Positions 8,594 through 16,295 of a stretch of 64,000 nt of DNA are shown here, in pieces; within the stretch, counting starts at the first letter, position 1, and every line of letters starts with the position of its first letter. The notes under the pieces were generated by a model. That model made no database searches. It worked only from the letters and a program-made list of their open reading frames with translations, and was not told where the DNA came from. Source of the DNA: an uncultured Oscillospiraceae bacterium (GTDB lineage Bacteria > Bacillota > Clostridia > Oscillospirales > Oscillospiraceae); contig CALWXF010000001.1 of the NCBI GenBank assembly GCA_944385445.1, positions 372,001 to 436,000 of the forward strand, given 5' to 3'. The position numbers were made by a program, and so were the translations under genes.

Positions 8594-9427
8594 TTATTGG
8601 GTGATGACGAACTCCGGCCGCCCGGCAGCGCCGTTGGCCAGCTCGTATTTGTCAAAGACCACCACCGCTTGCCCCTGTTCATTGAGGTAGAAGCTGCGGT
8701 CCTCGGTGATGAGAGAGTCCAGGTCCAGATTCGGCAACAGCTGATGCTGTTGTTCCTGGGACCACTGGGAGAGGGAGGCCCGGATGCTGTCAGCCACGAT
8801 CTGCCGGTAGTTGTCGCCGAACCAGTCTTTCAGGGTGAGCACTTGCTCCCCATCCAGGTCCACGGTGTAGTAGTAGTCTGTTTGGTAGGCGGTAAAGGAG
8901 GTCTCATAGTGGGTGATGTGGAGGGAGACATACTGGGCGCTGAGATACTTCACGTCATAGTCGATGTTGACCCCCACAGGCTGAAAGTCTGCCGGGTCTC
9001 CGCCCGTGGCCACATGGGCGTCGTAGTATTCCTTGGCCCGGGCTTCGCTCTCCTCCAGGCAGTTTTCGATGAGCTGCTGAAGGTATTCGTTGACCTGCTG
9101 CTCCAGCTCTGTTTTGCCCGTGTTTTCAATTTGAGGGACGACGGCGTTGATATACTGAAATTGGTTCTCGCTGTGATATTCCCGGAAGACAAAAATCCGG
9201 GCCACCTCTCCCACCACGGGCAGGCTGCAAACCCCTTGGGCGAAGGTGGGGGAGAGGTTGAGCAGGAGCACCAGGCAGGCCGCCAGCGACGTGGGCACCC
9301 AGGTAATGAGGCGAATGAGCCATAACCTGTGCCGCCGTTTTCCCTGTCCACAGGCCAGAGCATCCGCCACCACGCTGGACAGCTGGGCTGGAATTTCCAT
9401 GTTGTCATACGGAGAGTGATCGATCAT
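8594..9427 (-). CDS. rsiV: RsiV-like anti-sigma factor (DUF3298 domain)
   Basis: This 277-residue protein has a cytoplasmic N-terminus of about 33 residues, one membrane helix (WVPTSLAACLVLLLNLSPTF) and an extracytoplasmic domain. That domain resembles the DUF4163/DUF3298 region of RsiV: VVPQIENTGKTELEQQVNEY, YETSFTAYQTDYYYTVDL, and the LTLKDWFGDNYRQIV block. In Bacillus and Clostridioides, RsiV holds sigma-V inactive, binds lysozyme and is then cleaved. The start ATG overlaps the end of the sigma gene by 23 bp, with GGGAGG eight bases upstream inside that gene, a coupling typical of sigma/anti-sigma pairs. Lysozyme sensing is inferred from the family. Confidence 0.8.
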   Translation of the reverse strand: MIDHSPYDNMEIPAQLSSVVADALACGQGKRRHRLWLIRLITWVPTSLAACLVLLLNLSPTFAQGVCSLPVVGEVARIFVFREYHSENQFQYINAVVPQIENTGKTELEQQVNEYLQQLIENCLEESEARAKEYYDAHVATGGDPADFQPVGVNIDYDVKYLSAQYVSLHITHYETSFTAYQTDYYYTVDLDGEQVLTLKDWFGDNYRQIVADSIRASLSQWSQEQQHQLLPNLDLDSLITEDRSFYLNEQGQAVVVFDKYELANGAAGRPEFVITQ

Positions 9428-9920
9428 CTTCCATACCTCCCAAATCCAGTTTTAAGAGCTTCAGGGCCTTATACAGGCGGGATTTTGTAGTGCTGAGATT
9501 GGTAGACGTGATTTCCGAAATGGAGGACAGCTTCATACCCTCAAAATACCGCAAAATGATCACCGCTTTCAGCTCAGAGGGCAGATGGTCAATGGCGGAA
9601 TACAGGTCCAGATACTCATTCTGAGCGTAGTTGGCCTGGGGAGGGGGCATGAGGTTGTCGCCCAGGTCTGCCAGATACACCACCCGGGACTGCCTGCGAA
9701 AATAGCTCATGCACTCATTGACCAGGATGCGGTAGAACCAGGTGCGCACACACTCCTGATTGCGCAGGGTGTGCTGCTTTTGCAGGGCTTTGACAATGGA
9801 GGTGTGCACCAGGTCCAGAGCGGCGTCCCGGTTTTTCACATGGGCATAGGCGATGCGATATAGCTTTTCCTGGTTTTCCTGGATAAAGGAAACCAGAGGC
9901 GAGTTCTTTGAGGTGGCCAT
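9405..9920 (-). CDS. sigV: ECF-type RNA polymerase sigma factor (SigV-like)
   Basis: This 171-residue sigma-70 family protein of the ECF type has region 2 with LYRIAYAHVKNRDAALDLVH and VRTWFYRILVNECMSYFRRQ. Region 4 carries LPSELKAVIILRYFEGMKLS and a helix-turn-helix STNLSTTKSRLYKALKLLK. There is no region 1 or 3. AAAGGAA precedes the ATG. It lies 34 bp after an SGNH hydrolase gene and overlaps the RsiV-like gene by 23 bp, so all three should be co-transcribed. Classification as SigV rests mainly on the RsiV-like partner. Confidence 0.85.
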   Translation of the reverse strand: MATSKNSPLVSFIQENQEKLYRIAYAHVKNRDAALDLVHTSIVKALQKQHTLRNQECVRTWFYRILVNECMSYFRRQSRVVYLADLGDNLMPPPQANYAQNEYLDLYSAIDHLPSELKAVIILRYFEGMKLSSISEITSTNLSTTKSRLYKALKLLKLDLGGMEDDRSLSV

Positions 9921-9954
9921 AACAGATTCCTTTCCAGTGCCCCGTGGCCGAAGG

Positions 9955-10809
9955 TCAAGGATTCACGGTGTGGCAGAGCAGATAGTCCAGCCATTTCTGG
10001 CAATAAGAGGGGGAGAGATGGATACCGTCAGAGGAGGCGCCGTCGGGCAGACAGAAGTTGTCATCCTCGATAAAGGCCTGGGAGACCTGGAGGTAATAGA
10101 CCTCCTGTTCCTGGGTCATGTCGAGAATCAGCTGGTTAAACTCCTGAATCTTCTCATTGGAGATATAGCTGTGGGTGTCGGATACCTTCTGGGATACAGG
10201 GAGGATTTCCTGCACATAGATGATGGCGTCGGGGTTAATGGCCCGGATCTCCTCAATGATCTGGGTGAACTTGTCGATGAAAATACTGGGGTAAGCCCAG
10301 CCCAGCTCATTGATGCCAAACATGAGATACACCTTGGAGAACTGGGTGTGCTTCATGGCCTCCATCACCGTCATAGTCTGCCCATTCAGCTCCACGGAGA
10401 GGGTGGTGAAAACGGTGTCCACCATGAGGCCCTTTTTGGCATAGCTGGTGGCGTTGCTCAGGCCAGTATACAGCACCAGTCCTTCGGTACGGGAGTCGCC
10501 CAGGAACACGGCGTCATCCAGATAGCTCTTGTCCACGCTGCTGGATTCCGGCACAGGCTTGGAGAAGTCATAGGGCAGGGACTGGGTAGGGCTGGGCGAG
10601 GGATCGGGAGAAGCGGTGGGCTCCGGCGAGGCGGTGGCTGTGGGGGTGGGTGTCGGAGTGGGGGAGGGCTGGGAATTGGGCGAGAACAGACGAGTGATCA
10701 CCGTTACCACAATGACCAGAGCGGCAAGGCCCAGGACGAGAAAGAAGAGAATGGTGAGAGGAGATTGACGGTGACGCCGTCTTCTGTGGCGGCGGGGATA
10801 ATTGCTCAT
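9955..10809 (-). CDS. Membrane-anchored SGNH/GDSL-type hydrolase, first gene of the ECF sigma operon
   Basis: The 284-residue protein has a basic N-terminus, one membrane helix (about residues 17-42) and a Pro/Thr/Ser-rich linker of about 30 residues. The extracellular SGNH domain has VFLGDSRTEG as block I (Ser at about 105), FGINELG as a block III-like segment and DGIHLSP (Asp 261, His 264) as block V. SGNH domains next to RsiV/SigV genes suggest acetyl transfer to or from peptidoglycan, as in the extracellular domain of OatA, but substrate is unproven. ATG 10809 follows CCGGAGGTAC with proper spacing; upstream in-frame starts are rejected. It lies 34 bp before the sigma gene on the same strand. 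Confidence 0.8.
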   Translation of the reverse strand: MSNYPRRHRRRRHRQSPLTILFFLVLGLAALVIVVTVITRLFSPNSQPSPTPTPTPTATASPEPTASPDPSPSPTQSLPYDFSKPVPESSSVDKSYLDDAVFLGDSRTEGLVLYTGLSNATSYAKKGLMVDTVFTTLSVELNGQTMTVMEAMKHTQFSKVYLMFGINELGWAYPSIFIDKFTQIIEEIRAINPDAIIYVQEILPVSQKVSDTHSYISNEKIQEFNQLILDMTQEQEVYYLQVSQAFIEDDNFCLPDGASSDGIHLSPSYCQKWLDYLLCHTVNP

Positions 10810-10878
10810 AGAAAGTACCTCCGGGCTTACATAAAATATGAAATCAATTCCAAAAGGCGTTGTGTGTGCTCGACAGTG

Positions 10879-10907
10879 TAGACGTACAGCGGGGGAAGAA
10901 AGTTGAC
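10879..10907 (-). promoter_or_regulatory. Candidate ECF-sigma promoter for the SGNH-sigma-antisigma operon
   Basis: On the minus strand GTCAAC is followed by 17 bases and CGTCTA. This resembles the AAC...CGTC pattern recognised by the SigV/SigW/SigM group, and would fit autoregulation. It is a short-motif match and could be chance. Confidence 0.35.
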
Positions 10908-10985
10908 GAATGGGCCATGGTTTACAAAAAATTTTTTTCTGCCAGAGCCGGCGCAAGAGCAGCCATCTGGAAAATCTGTCATTTT

Positions 10986-11013
10986 AGCATACCACGATTT
11001 TGGGGGTTGTCAA
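10986..11013 (-). promoter_or_regulatory. Sigma-A-type promoter upstream of the SGNH-sigma operon
   Basis: On the minus strand TTGACA is separated by 16 bp from TATGCT. The leader to the gene start would be about 170 nt. The 382-bp gap between the SGNH gene and spoVT (10810-11191) holds this promoter, the ECF-like one above and the spoVT upstream region; I see no further gene in it. Confidence 0.55.
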
Positions 11014-11191
11014 CGGGGGGCGAAAGGAGAATTTTTTCTGTGTGGAGGGGTAGAATTTGGGCAGAGTGTTTCCAGTGCTGCGGTGGCCAAATTGGGCTGT
11101 ATAAGCAGTTGGAAATTGCTCATAATAATTGACAAAACAGGTAATTTCCCATGACACCTGTGACTTTTTAAATACAGAGGAGTGGCAAAGG

Positions 11192-11722
11192 ATGAAAGCA
11201 ACGGGCATAGTGAGAAGAATTGACGACCTGGGTCGTGTAGTCATACCAAAGGAAATCCGCAGAACCATGCGCATCCGGGAGGGCGACCCCCTGGAGATCT
11301 ATACCGATCGGGAGGGCAGTGTCATCTTCCGCAAGTACTCCCAGCTGGAGGACATGGCGGAGCTGGCCGGAGAGCTGTGCGAGACCATGTATCGGGTCAC
11401 CGGCGTCCCGGTGGTGGTCACGGACCGGGACTGCTGCATTGCCGCAGGCGGCGCACCCCGGAAGGAGCTGATGGAGCGGAGCGTGTCCTCGGAGCTGGGG
11501 CGGTTGATGGAGGAGCGCAAGCCCTACCGCAGCAGCGGCGAGGACCTCTCCCTCACCGAGGGGGACAGCCGCTACCAGGTGGAGGCGGTGTATCCCATCC
11601 TCAGCCACGGGGATGTGCTGGGCAGCGTGCTGCTGCTCCACGGGGACATCCCGGTGGGGGATATGGAACAGAAGACCGCCCAGATCGCAGCGGCTTTTTT
11701 GGGCCGACATATGGAGAGTTGA
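11192..11722 (+). CDS. spoVT: Stage V sporulation protein T
   Basis: This transcription regulator acts in the forespore. The N-terminal AbrB-type swapped-hairpin DNA-binding domain reads MKATGIVRRIDDLGRVVIPK, almost identical to the consensus start of SpoVT. The rest (residues about 55-176) is the GAF-like sensory domain (ELAGELCETMYRVTGVPVVV, then YPILSHGDVLGSVLL). The 176-residue length agrees with the family (about 178). ATG 11192 is chosen because homologues begin there and AGAGGAG lies upstream; the longer ORF from 11129 adds unrelated residues. It is transcribed alone and ends at a strong shared terminator. Confidence 0.93.
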   Translation: MKATGIVRRIDDLGRVVIPKEIRRTMRIREGDPLEIYTDREGSVIFRKYSQLEDMAELAGELCETMYRVTGVPVVVTDRDCCIAAGGAPRKELMERSVSSELGRLMEERKPYRSSGEDLSLTEGDSRYQVEAVYPILSHGDVLGSVLLLHGDIPVGDMEQKTAQIAAAFLGRHMES

Positions 11723-11728
11723 CAATGG

Positions 11729-11766
11729 AACAGGGATGCACGATGGAGTTCTCGTGCATCCCTGTT
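11729..11766. terminator. Bidirectional terminator between spoVT and the M23 gene
   Basis: A perfect 15-bp inverted repeat AACAGGGATGCACGA / TCGTGCATCCCTGTT with an eight-base loop, lying between convergent genes. T-runs are short on both sides. Confidence 0.75.
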
Positions 11767-11769
11767 GGT

Positions 11770-12468
11770 TCACTGTCCCAAGTATTCCTCGGGGTTGGCC
11801 GGGGCGTCTCCTTGATACATGGCAAAGTGCAGGTGAGGCTGCTTGCCGCTCTCCGACACGGCGGTCTCTCCCACTTCGCCCACCACGGTGTCCGAGGCCA
11901 CGGTGTCTCCCACCGCCACCGGAGGATTTTCTTCCAGATTGGAGTAGACGCTGAACAGCTCATTTCCGTGGTCCACCACCACGGTGACCCCCATCACGTC
12001 ATCGTTGTACACGGCGCTGACCACGCCCTTGGCGGTGGCCTGGACTCGGGTGCCCAGGGAAGAGGCGATGTCAATGCCGTCGTGGGTCCGCCAGTCTCCC
12101 ATGGTCTCGTTATAGGACAGGGCCTCCACCGAGAAGGGGGTGATCACCGTCCCGCTCACAGGCCAGGAATAGGCTGCGGTGGGTTGGACGGTGGCCTGAG
12201 GGGTAGGCGCAGGGGTGGGAGCTGGGGTGGGCGTGGGCTTGGGCGTGGGGCGAGGAGTGGCTGTGGGCCGGGGCGCCGGGGTGACGGTGATGGATGCAGT
12301 GCTGGAGGCCTGCTGATCGGCCGTCTTGGACAGGCTGCTGCGCACGCTCTGAATCATGAAGTAGGCGGACAGGCCAATGACCATCACGCACAGGAGCACC
12401 GCCAGATAGAATCCTTTCCCCGTGACAAATTCCACGGCTCGCTGCCATAAATTCGGTTTCTGGTTCAT
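11770..12468 (-). CDS. spoIIQ: M23 family metallopeptidase, SpoIIQ-like
   Basis: A 232-residue protein. A short cytoplasmic segment (MNQKPNLWQRAVEFVTGKG) precedes one membrane helix (FYLAVLLCVMVIGLSAYFMI), then a Thr/Pro linker, then a LytM domain (residues about 100-232). The TGKGFYLAVLLCV start is like clostridial SpoIIQ, the forespore membrane protein that meets SpoIIIAH across the intermembrane space during engulfment. The metal ligands are intact: the first His and Asp in THDGIDIA and the HxH in QPHLHFAMY. Start ATG 12468 follows GGAGGTGTTATT. Other membrane M23 endopeptidases have the same architecture, so the sporulation role is inferred. Confidence 0.72.
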   Translation of the reverse strand: MNQKPNLWQRAVEFVTGKGFYLAVLLCVMVIGLSAYFMIQSVRSSLSKTADQQASSTASITVTPAPRPTATPRPTPKPTPTPAPTPAPTPQATVQPTAAYSWPVSGTVITPFSVEALSYNETMGDWRTHDGIDIASSLGTRVQATAKGVVSAVYNDDVMGVTVVVDHGNELFSVYSNLEENPPVAVGDTVASDTVVGEVGETAVSESGKQPHLHFAMYQGDAPANPEEYLGQ

Positions 12469-12532
12469 AATAACACCTCCACGGCTATTTTGGACAGGAG
12501 GAAGAAACCCTATACCGCAAAATGGAAAAATG

Positions 12533-12566
12533 ATGGAGGAGATTCCAGACTGGGAAATCTCCTCCA
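12533..12566 (-). terminator. Terminator after pyruvate carboxylase
   Basis: On the minus strand ATGGAGGAGATTTCC pairs with GGAATCTCCTCCAT, followed by CATTTTTCC. Confidence 0.75.
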
Positions 12567-12582
12567 TGAAAAGACGGGATAT

Positions 12583-15500
12583 TTACTTGACTTTGATGGT
12601 CATCAGCAGCTCGCCGGCCTTGACGCTGGTGCCGTCGGAGATGAGCACCTGGTCCACCACGCCAGCCATGCGGGCCACCACAGAGGTCTCCATCTTCATG
12701 GCCTCGATGACGGCCAGCACCTGGTTTTCCTCCACCATGTCGCCGGGCTTCACGGAAACCTTGGCCACCATGCCGGGGATGGAGGAGCCCACCTGGCTCT
12801 TGTCGGCGGGGTCGGCCATGACCACGACCTTGCCCTTCACTTCTGCCCGCTTGTCCGGCACGGCCACCTCCCGGCGGGTGCCGTTGAGCTCGAAGTTGAC
12901 GGTGCGGGTGCCGTCGTCGTTCTGGTCGCCCAGCCCTAAGTACTTGATGACCAGGGTCTTGCCGTCCTCAATGTTGATCTTGTTGGTCTCGCCGATGGCC
13001 ATGCCGTTGAAGAACACATGGCTGCTCATGCGGGTGATGTAGCCGTACTCCTGACGGTGACGGCGGTAGTCCTCGTACACCTTGGGGAACAGGCAATAGG
13101 ACAAAATGCCCCGGGTGGTGATGTGCTCGGGCTCCATAAACCGGGTCATCTCCTCCCGCACGGCATCGAAGTCCACGGCAGGCAGCAGCTTGCCGGGGCG
13201 GCAGGTGATGGGCTTCTCACCCTTGAGCACCACTTCCTGGAGGCCCTCCGGCTGGAAGCCCCAGGCGGGCTGACCCATCATGCCCTTGAAGTAGCTGACC
13301 ACCGAGTCGGGGAAGGACAGGCTCTTGCCCCGCTCGATGATGTTGTCCGGGGTCAGGTCGTTTTGCACCATGAAGATGGCCAGGTCTCCCACCATCTTGG
13401 AGGAGGGGGTCACCTTCACCAGGTCGCCCAGCATGTCGTTGACGGTCTTGTACATCTCCTTGATCTCGTCAAACCGGGAGCCTAACCCTAAAGATACCAC
13501 CTGGGGATACAGGTTGGTGTACTGGCCGCCGGGAATCTCGTAGCGGTAGATGTCGGTGGTGGGGCTCTTCAGGCCCTCGTCAAAGCTGGCGTAGCGCAGA
13601 CGCACGTCCGCCCAGTAATTGTCCAGCCGCTGAATCTCCCGCAGATCCAGCCCGGTGTCCCGCTCCTGGCCTTCCAGGGCCGCCACCACGGCGGACAGGG
13701 AGGGCTGGCTGGTGAGGCTGGACAGGGAGGCGGTGGCGCAGTCCACAATGTCCACCCCGGCTTCGGCGGCCATCAGGTAGGTGGCCACCTGGTTTCCGGT
13801 GGTGTCGTGGGTGTGCAGGTGGATGGGCAGGCCCACCTCCTGCTTGAGGGTGGAGATGAGCTTCTTGGCGGCATAGGGCTTGAGCAGGCCGGACATATCC
13901 TTGATGCACAGGGTGTGGGCCCCCCGGCGCTCCAGCTCCTTGGCCATATCCACATAGTATTTTAAGGTATACTTGTCCCGCTTGGGGTCCAGAATGTCCC
14001 CGGTGTAGCACATGGTGGCCTCCAGCACCTTGTTCTGGCGCAGGACCTCCTCCATGGCCACCTCCATGCCGGGAATCCAGTTCAGGGAGTCAAAGACCCG
14101 GAAGATGTCGATGCCCTGCCGGGCGGCCTCCCGCACAAACTCCCGCACCAGGTTGTCGGGGAAGTTGGCGTAGCCCACCATGTTGGAGCCACGCAGCAGC
14201 ATCTGGAAGGGAATGTTGGGAATCTTCTCCCGCAGCTGCTCCAGGCGGTCCCAGGGGGACTCGTGGAGGAAGCGGTAGGCGGTGTCGAAGGTGGCCCCGC
14301 CCCACATCTCCAGAGAGAAGCAGTCCTGGAGGATTTCTGCGGTGCCATCCGCCCCGTGGAGCATGTCACGGGTACGCATCCGGGTGGACAGCAGGGACTG
14401 GTGGGCGTCCCGCATGGTGGTGTCGGTGATGAGCAGTTTTTTCTGGTTCAGCACCCATTCCTTCACCGCTTCGGGGCCCTTTTCATCCAGCAGCTGCTTG
14501 AGGCCCTTCAGGGGCTTTCCGGTGGGGGTGGGGAAGCGGGGCTTGTGGTACTGCTTGCGCTCGGTGTCCGGGTTGTCCACCTGAATCTGGGCGATGTACT
14601 TCAAGACCTTGGTGGCCCGATCTCGGCTGTTTTCAATCTCAAACAGCTCGGGGGTGTCGTCAATGAACTTGGTGTGACAGGCCCCGGCCAGGAAGGCGGG
14701 GTGGTTGAGAATGTTGGTGACAAAGGGAATGTTGGTCTTCACGCCCCGCACATGCTCCTCATTCACCGCACGGGTGGCCCGGCGGCAAGCGCCCTCAAAG
14801 GTGTTGTCCCAAGTGGTGACCTTCACCAGCAGAGAGTCGTAGTAGGGGGAGACCACCGCCCCGGCCGCTGCATTGCCGCCGTCCAGACGCACGCCAAAGC
14901 CGCCGCTGGAGCGGTAGGCGGAGATTTTGCCCGTGTCGGGGGCGAAGTTGTTGGAGGGGTCCTCGGTGGTGACCCGGCACTGGATGGAGTAACCGTAGAT
15001 GCGCAGATCCTCCTGTCGGGCCAAACCAATGGCGGGGTGGGAGAGGGGATGCCCCTCGGCAATGAGAATCTGGGCTCGTACCAGGTCCACGCCGGTGACC
15101 ATCTCGGTGACGGTGTGCTCCACCTGGATGCGGGGGTTCATCTCAATGAAGTAGTGCTGACCGGTCTTGCCGTCCACCAGGAACTCCACGGTGCCGGCGT
15201 TGACGTAGCCCACATGCTTGGCGATCTTCACGGCGTCCGCCCGCAGGGCTTCCACGGTGGCCTGGGGCACCGACCAGGCGGGGGCGTACTCCACCACCTT
15301 CTGATAGCGGCGCTGGAGGGAGCAGTCCCGCTCCCCCAGGTGCACCACGTTGCCGTGTTCGTCGGCCAGGATCTGCACCTCAATGTGCTTGGGCTCCACC
15401 AGGAACTTCTCGATGAAGATGTCCTCGTTGCCAAAGGCTTTTCGGGCCTCGTTTTTTACCAGCTCAAACTCCCGGCGCACGTCCTCCTCGCTGTCGCAGC

Positions 15501-16020
15501 GGCGCATACCACGCCCGCCACCACCGGCGGCGGCCTTGAGGATGATGGGGAAGCCGTAGCTCAGGGCCTTCTCCACCGCCTCGTCGGCGTTCTTCAGGGG
15601 CAGGGTGGAACCGGGGATGATGGGGACGTTGCAGGCGATGGCGGTGGCCTTCGCCGCCAGCTTGTCGCCCATCTGAGCCAGCACCTGGGAGGGCGGGCCG
15701 ATGAACTTGATGCCGTTTGCCTCACAGGCCCGGGCAAAGTCGGCGTTTTCCGACAAAAAGCCGTAGCCGGGGTGGATGGCAGTGACGCCCCGGCGCTTGG
15801 CCAGGTCGATGATGGCGGGAATGTCCAGATAGGCTCCCAAGGGGGACTGGTTCTCCCCAATGAGATAGGCCTCGTCGGCCTTGATGCGGAACATGGAATT
15901 GGTATCCTCGTTGGAGTACATGGCCACCGTGTGCAGCCCTAAATCGTGACAGGCACGGAAGATGCGGATGGCGATCTCGCCCCGGTTGGCGGCGAGCACC
16001 TTGGAGAATTGCTGTGCCAC
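12583..16020 (-). CDS. pyc: Pyruvate carboxylase
   Basis: The 1145-residue single-chain enzyme carboxylates pyruvate to oxaloacetate using ATP, bicarbonate and biotin. Residues about 1-450 are biotin carboxylase (VLAANRGEIAIRIFRA at the start, KAAAGGGGRGMR as the ATP-grasp glycine loop). Residues about 530-800 are the carboxyltransferase barrel, beginning ITDTTMRDAHQSLLSTRMR, with the metal-site HLHTHDT. The C-terminal domain carries the biotinyl lysine in VIEAMKMETS (Lys at about 1109). The start is GTG, with AGGAGG seven bases upstream. It is full length with no frameshift. It stands alone between a sigma-A promoter and a terminator, and probably feeds C4 synthesis. Confidence 0.96.
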   Translation of the reverse strand: MAQQFSKVLAANRGEIAIRIFRACHDLGLHTVAMYSNEDTNSMFRIKADEAYLIGENQSPLGAYLDIPAIIDLAKRRGVTAIHPGYGFLSENADFARACEANGIKFIGPPSQVLAQMGDKLAAKATAIACNVPIIPGSTLPLKNADEAVEKALSYGFPIILKAAAGGGGRGMRRCDSEEDVRREFELVKNEARKAFGNEDIFIEKFLVEPKHIEVQILADEHGNVVHLGERDCSLQRRYQKVVEYAPAWSVPQATVEALRADAVKIAKHVGYVNAGTVEFLVDGKTGQHYFIEMNPRIQVEHTVTEMVTGVDLVRAQILIAEGHPLSHPAIGLARQEDLRIYGYSIQCRVTTEDPSNNFAPDTGKISAYRSSGGFGVRLDGGNAAAGAVVSPYYDSLLVKVTTWDNTFEGACRRATRAVNEEHVRGVKTNIPFVTNILNHPAFLAGACHTKFIDDTPELFEIENSRDRATKVLKYIAQIQVDNPDTERKQYHKPRFPTPTGKPLKGLKQLLDEKGPEAVKEWVLNQKKLLITDTTMRDAHQSLLSTRMRTRDMLHGADGTAEILQDCFSLEMWGGATFDTAYRFLHESPWDRLEQLREKIPNIPFQMLLRGSNMVGYANFPDNLVREFVREAARQGIDIFRVFDSLNWIPGMEVAMEEVLRQNKVLEATMCYTGDILDPKRDKYTLKYYVDMAKELERRGAHTLCIKDMSGLLKPYAAKKLISTLKQEVGLPIHLHTHDTTGNQVATYLMAAEAGVDIVDCATASLSSLTSQPSLSAVVAALEGQERDTGLDLREIQRLDNYWADVRLRYASFDEGLKSPTTDIYRYEIPGGQYTNLYPQVVSLGLGSRFDEIKEMYKTVNDMLGDLVKVTPSSKMVGDLAIFMVQNDLTPDNIIERGKSLSFPDSVVSYFKGMMGQPAWGFQPEGLQEVVLKGEKPITCRPGKLLPAVDFDAVREEMTRFMEPEHITTRGILSYCLFPKVYEDYRRHRQEYGYITRMSSHVFFNGMAIGETNKINIEDGKTLVIKYLGLGDQNDDGTRTVNFELNGTRREVAVPDKRAEVKGKVVVMADPADKSQVGSSIPGMVAKVSVKPGDMVEENQVLAVIEAMKMETSVVARMAGVVDQVLISDGTSVKAGELLMTIKVK

Positions 16021-16064
16021 TGTCCTACCTCCTTATCCTTCAAACATATTGGATGATAAGGTAC

Positions 16065-16093
16065 ATTATAGAGGTTGGTTTTCCCTTTTGCAA
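16065..16093 (-). promoter_or_regulatory. Sigma-A promoter for pyruvate carboxylase
   Basis: On the minus strand TTGCAA, a 17-bp spacer, then TATAAT; the implied leader is about 40 nt to the GTG start. Confidence 0.7.
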
Positions 16094-16216
16094 CGGAGAA
16101 CCTATGTGAAAAAATAAACTTGGCATTTCTGACATGAAATGCTTTATCTCGACAAAGAAGTTGTGGTAAACACACAAGAGTCCACAGCATGCGGACAAAT
16201 GGCCGGGAGTTGGGGG

Positions 16217-16245
16217 TGTTCATCCGGGGGGAAGTGTGGTACAAT
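16217..16245 (+). promoter_or_regulatory. Possible promoter for recG
   Basis: TGTTCA, 17 bp, then TACAAT with an extended TGG. The -35 is poor. The predicted start of transcription would be about 45 bp upstream of the GTG start. Confidence 0.4.
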
Positions 16246-16295
16246 GTATGCCATATGCCGCACAAGCGGCAGGCGTTGCCCAGGAGGTGGTGAAG

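Noticed and set aside
10577..10680. Pro/Thr/Ser-coding low-complexity repeat in the SGNH gene (and a similar one at 12190-12280 in the M23 gene)
   Set aside because: A normal flexible linker between membrane helix and extracellular domain; not a separate repeat element.
10860..11132. 90-codon plus-strand ORF in the gap before spoVT
   Set aside because: It starts inside the SGNH leader without a ribosome site and crosses both minus-strand promoters; no protein-like features.
14263..15942. 559-codon open frame opposite pyruvate carboxylase
   Set aside because: Shadow of the biotin carboxylase region; no ribosome site and no recognisable motif.
16236..16295. N-terminal extension of recG
   Set aside because: The 20 extra residues precede a good ribosome site (AGGAGG at 16282-16287) and are not RecG-like, so GTG 16296 is the better start.
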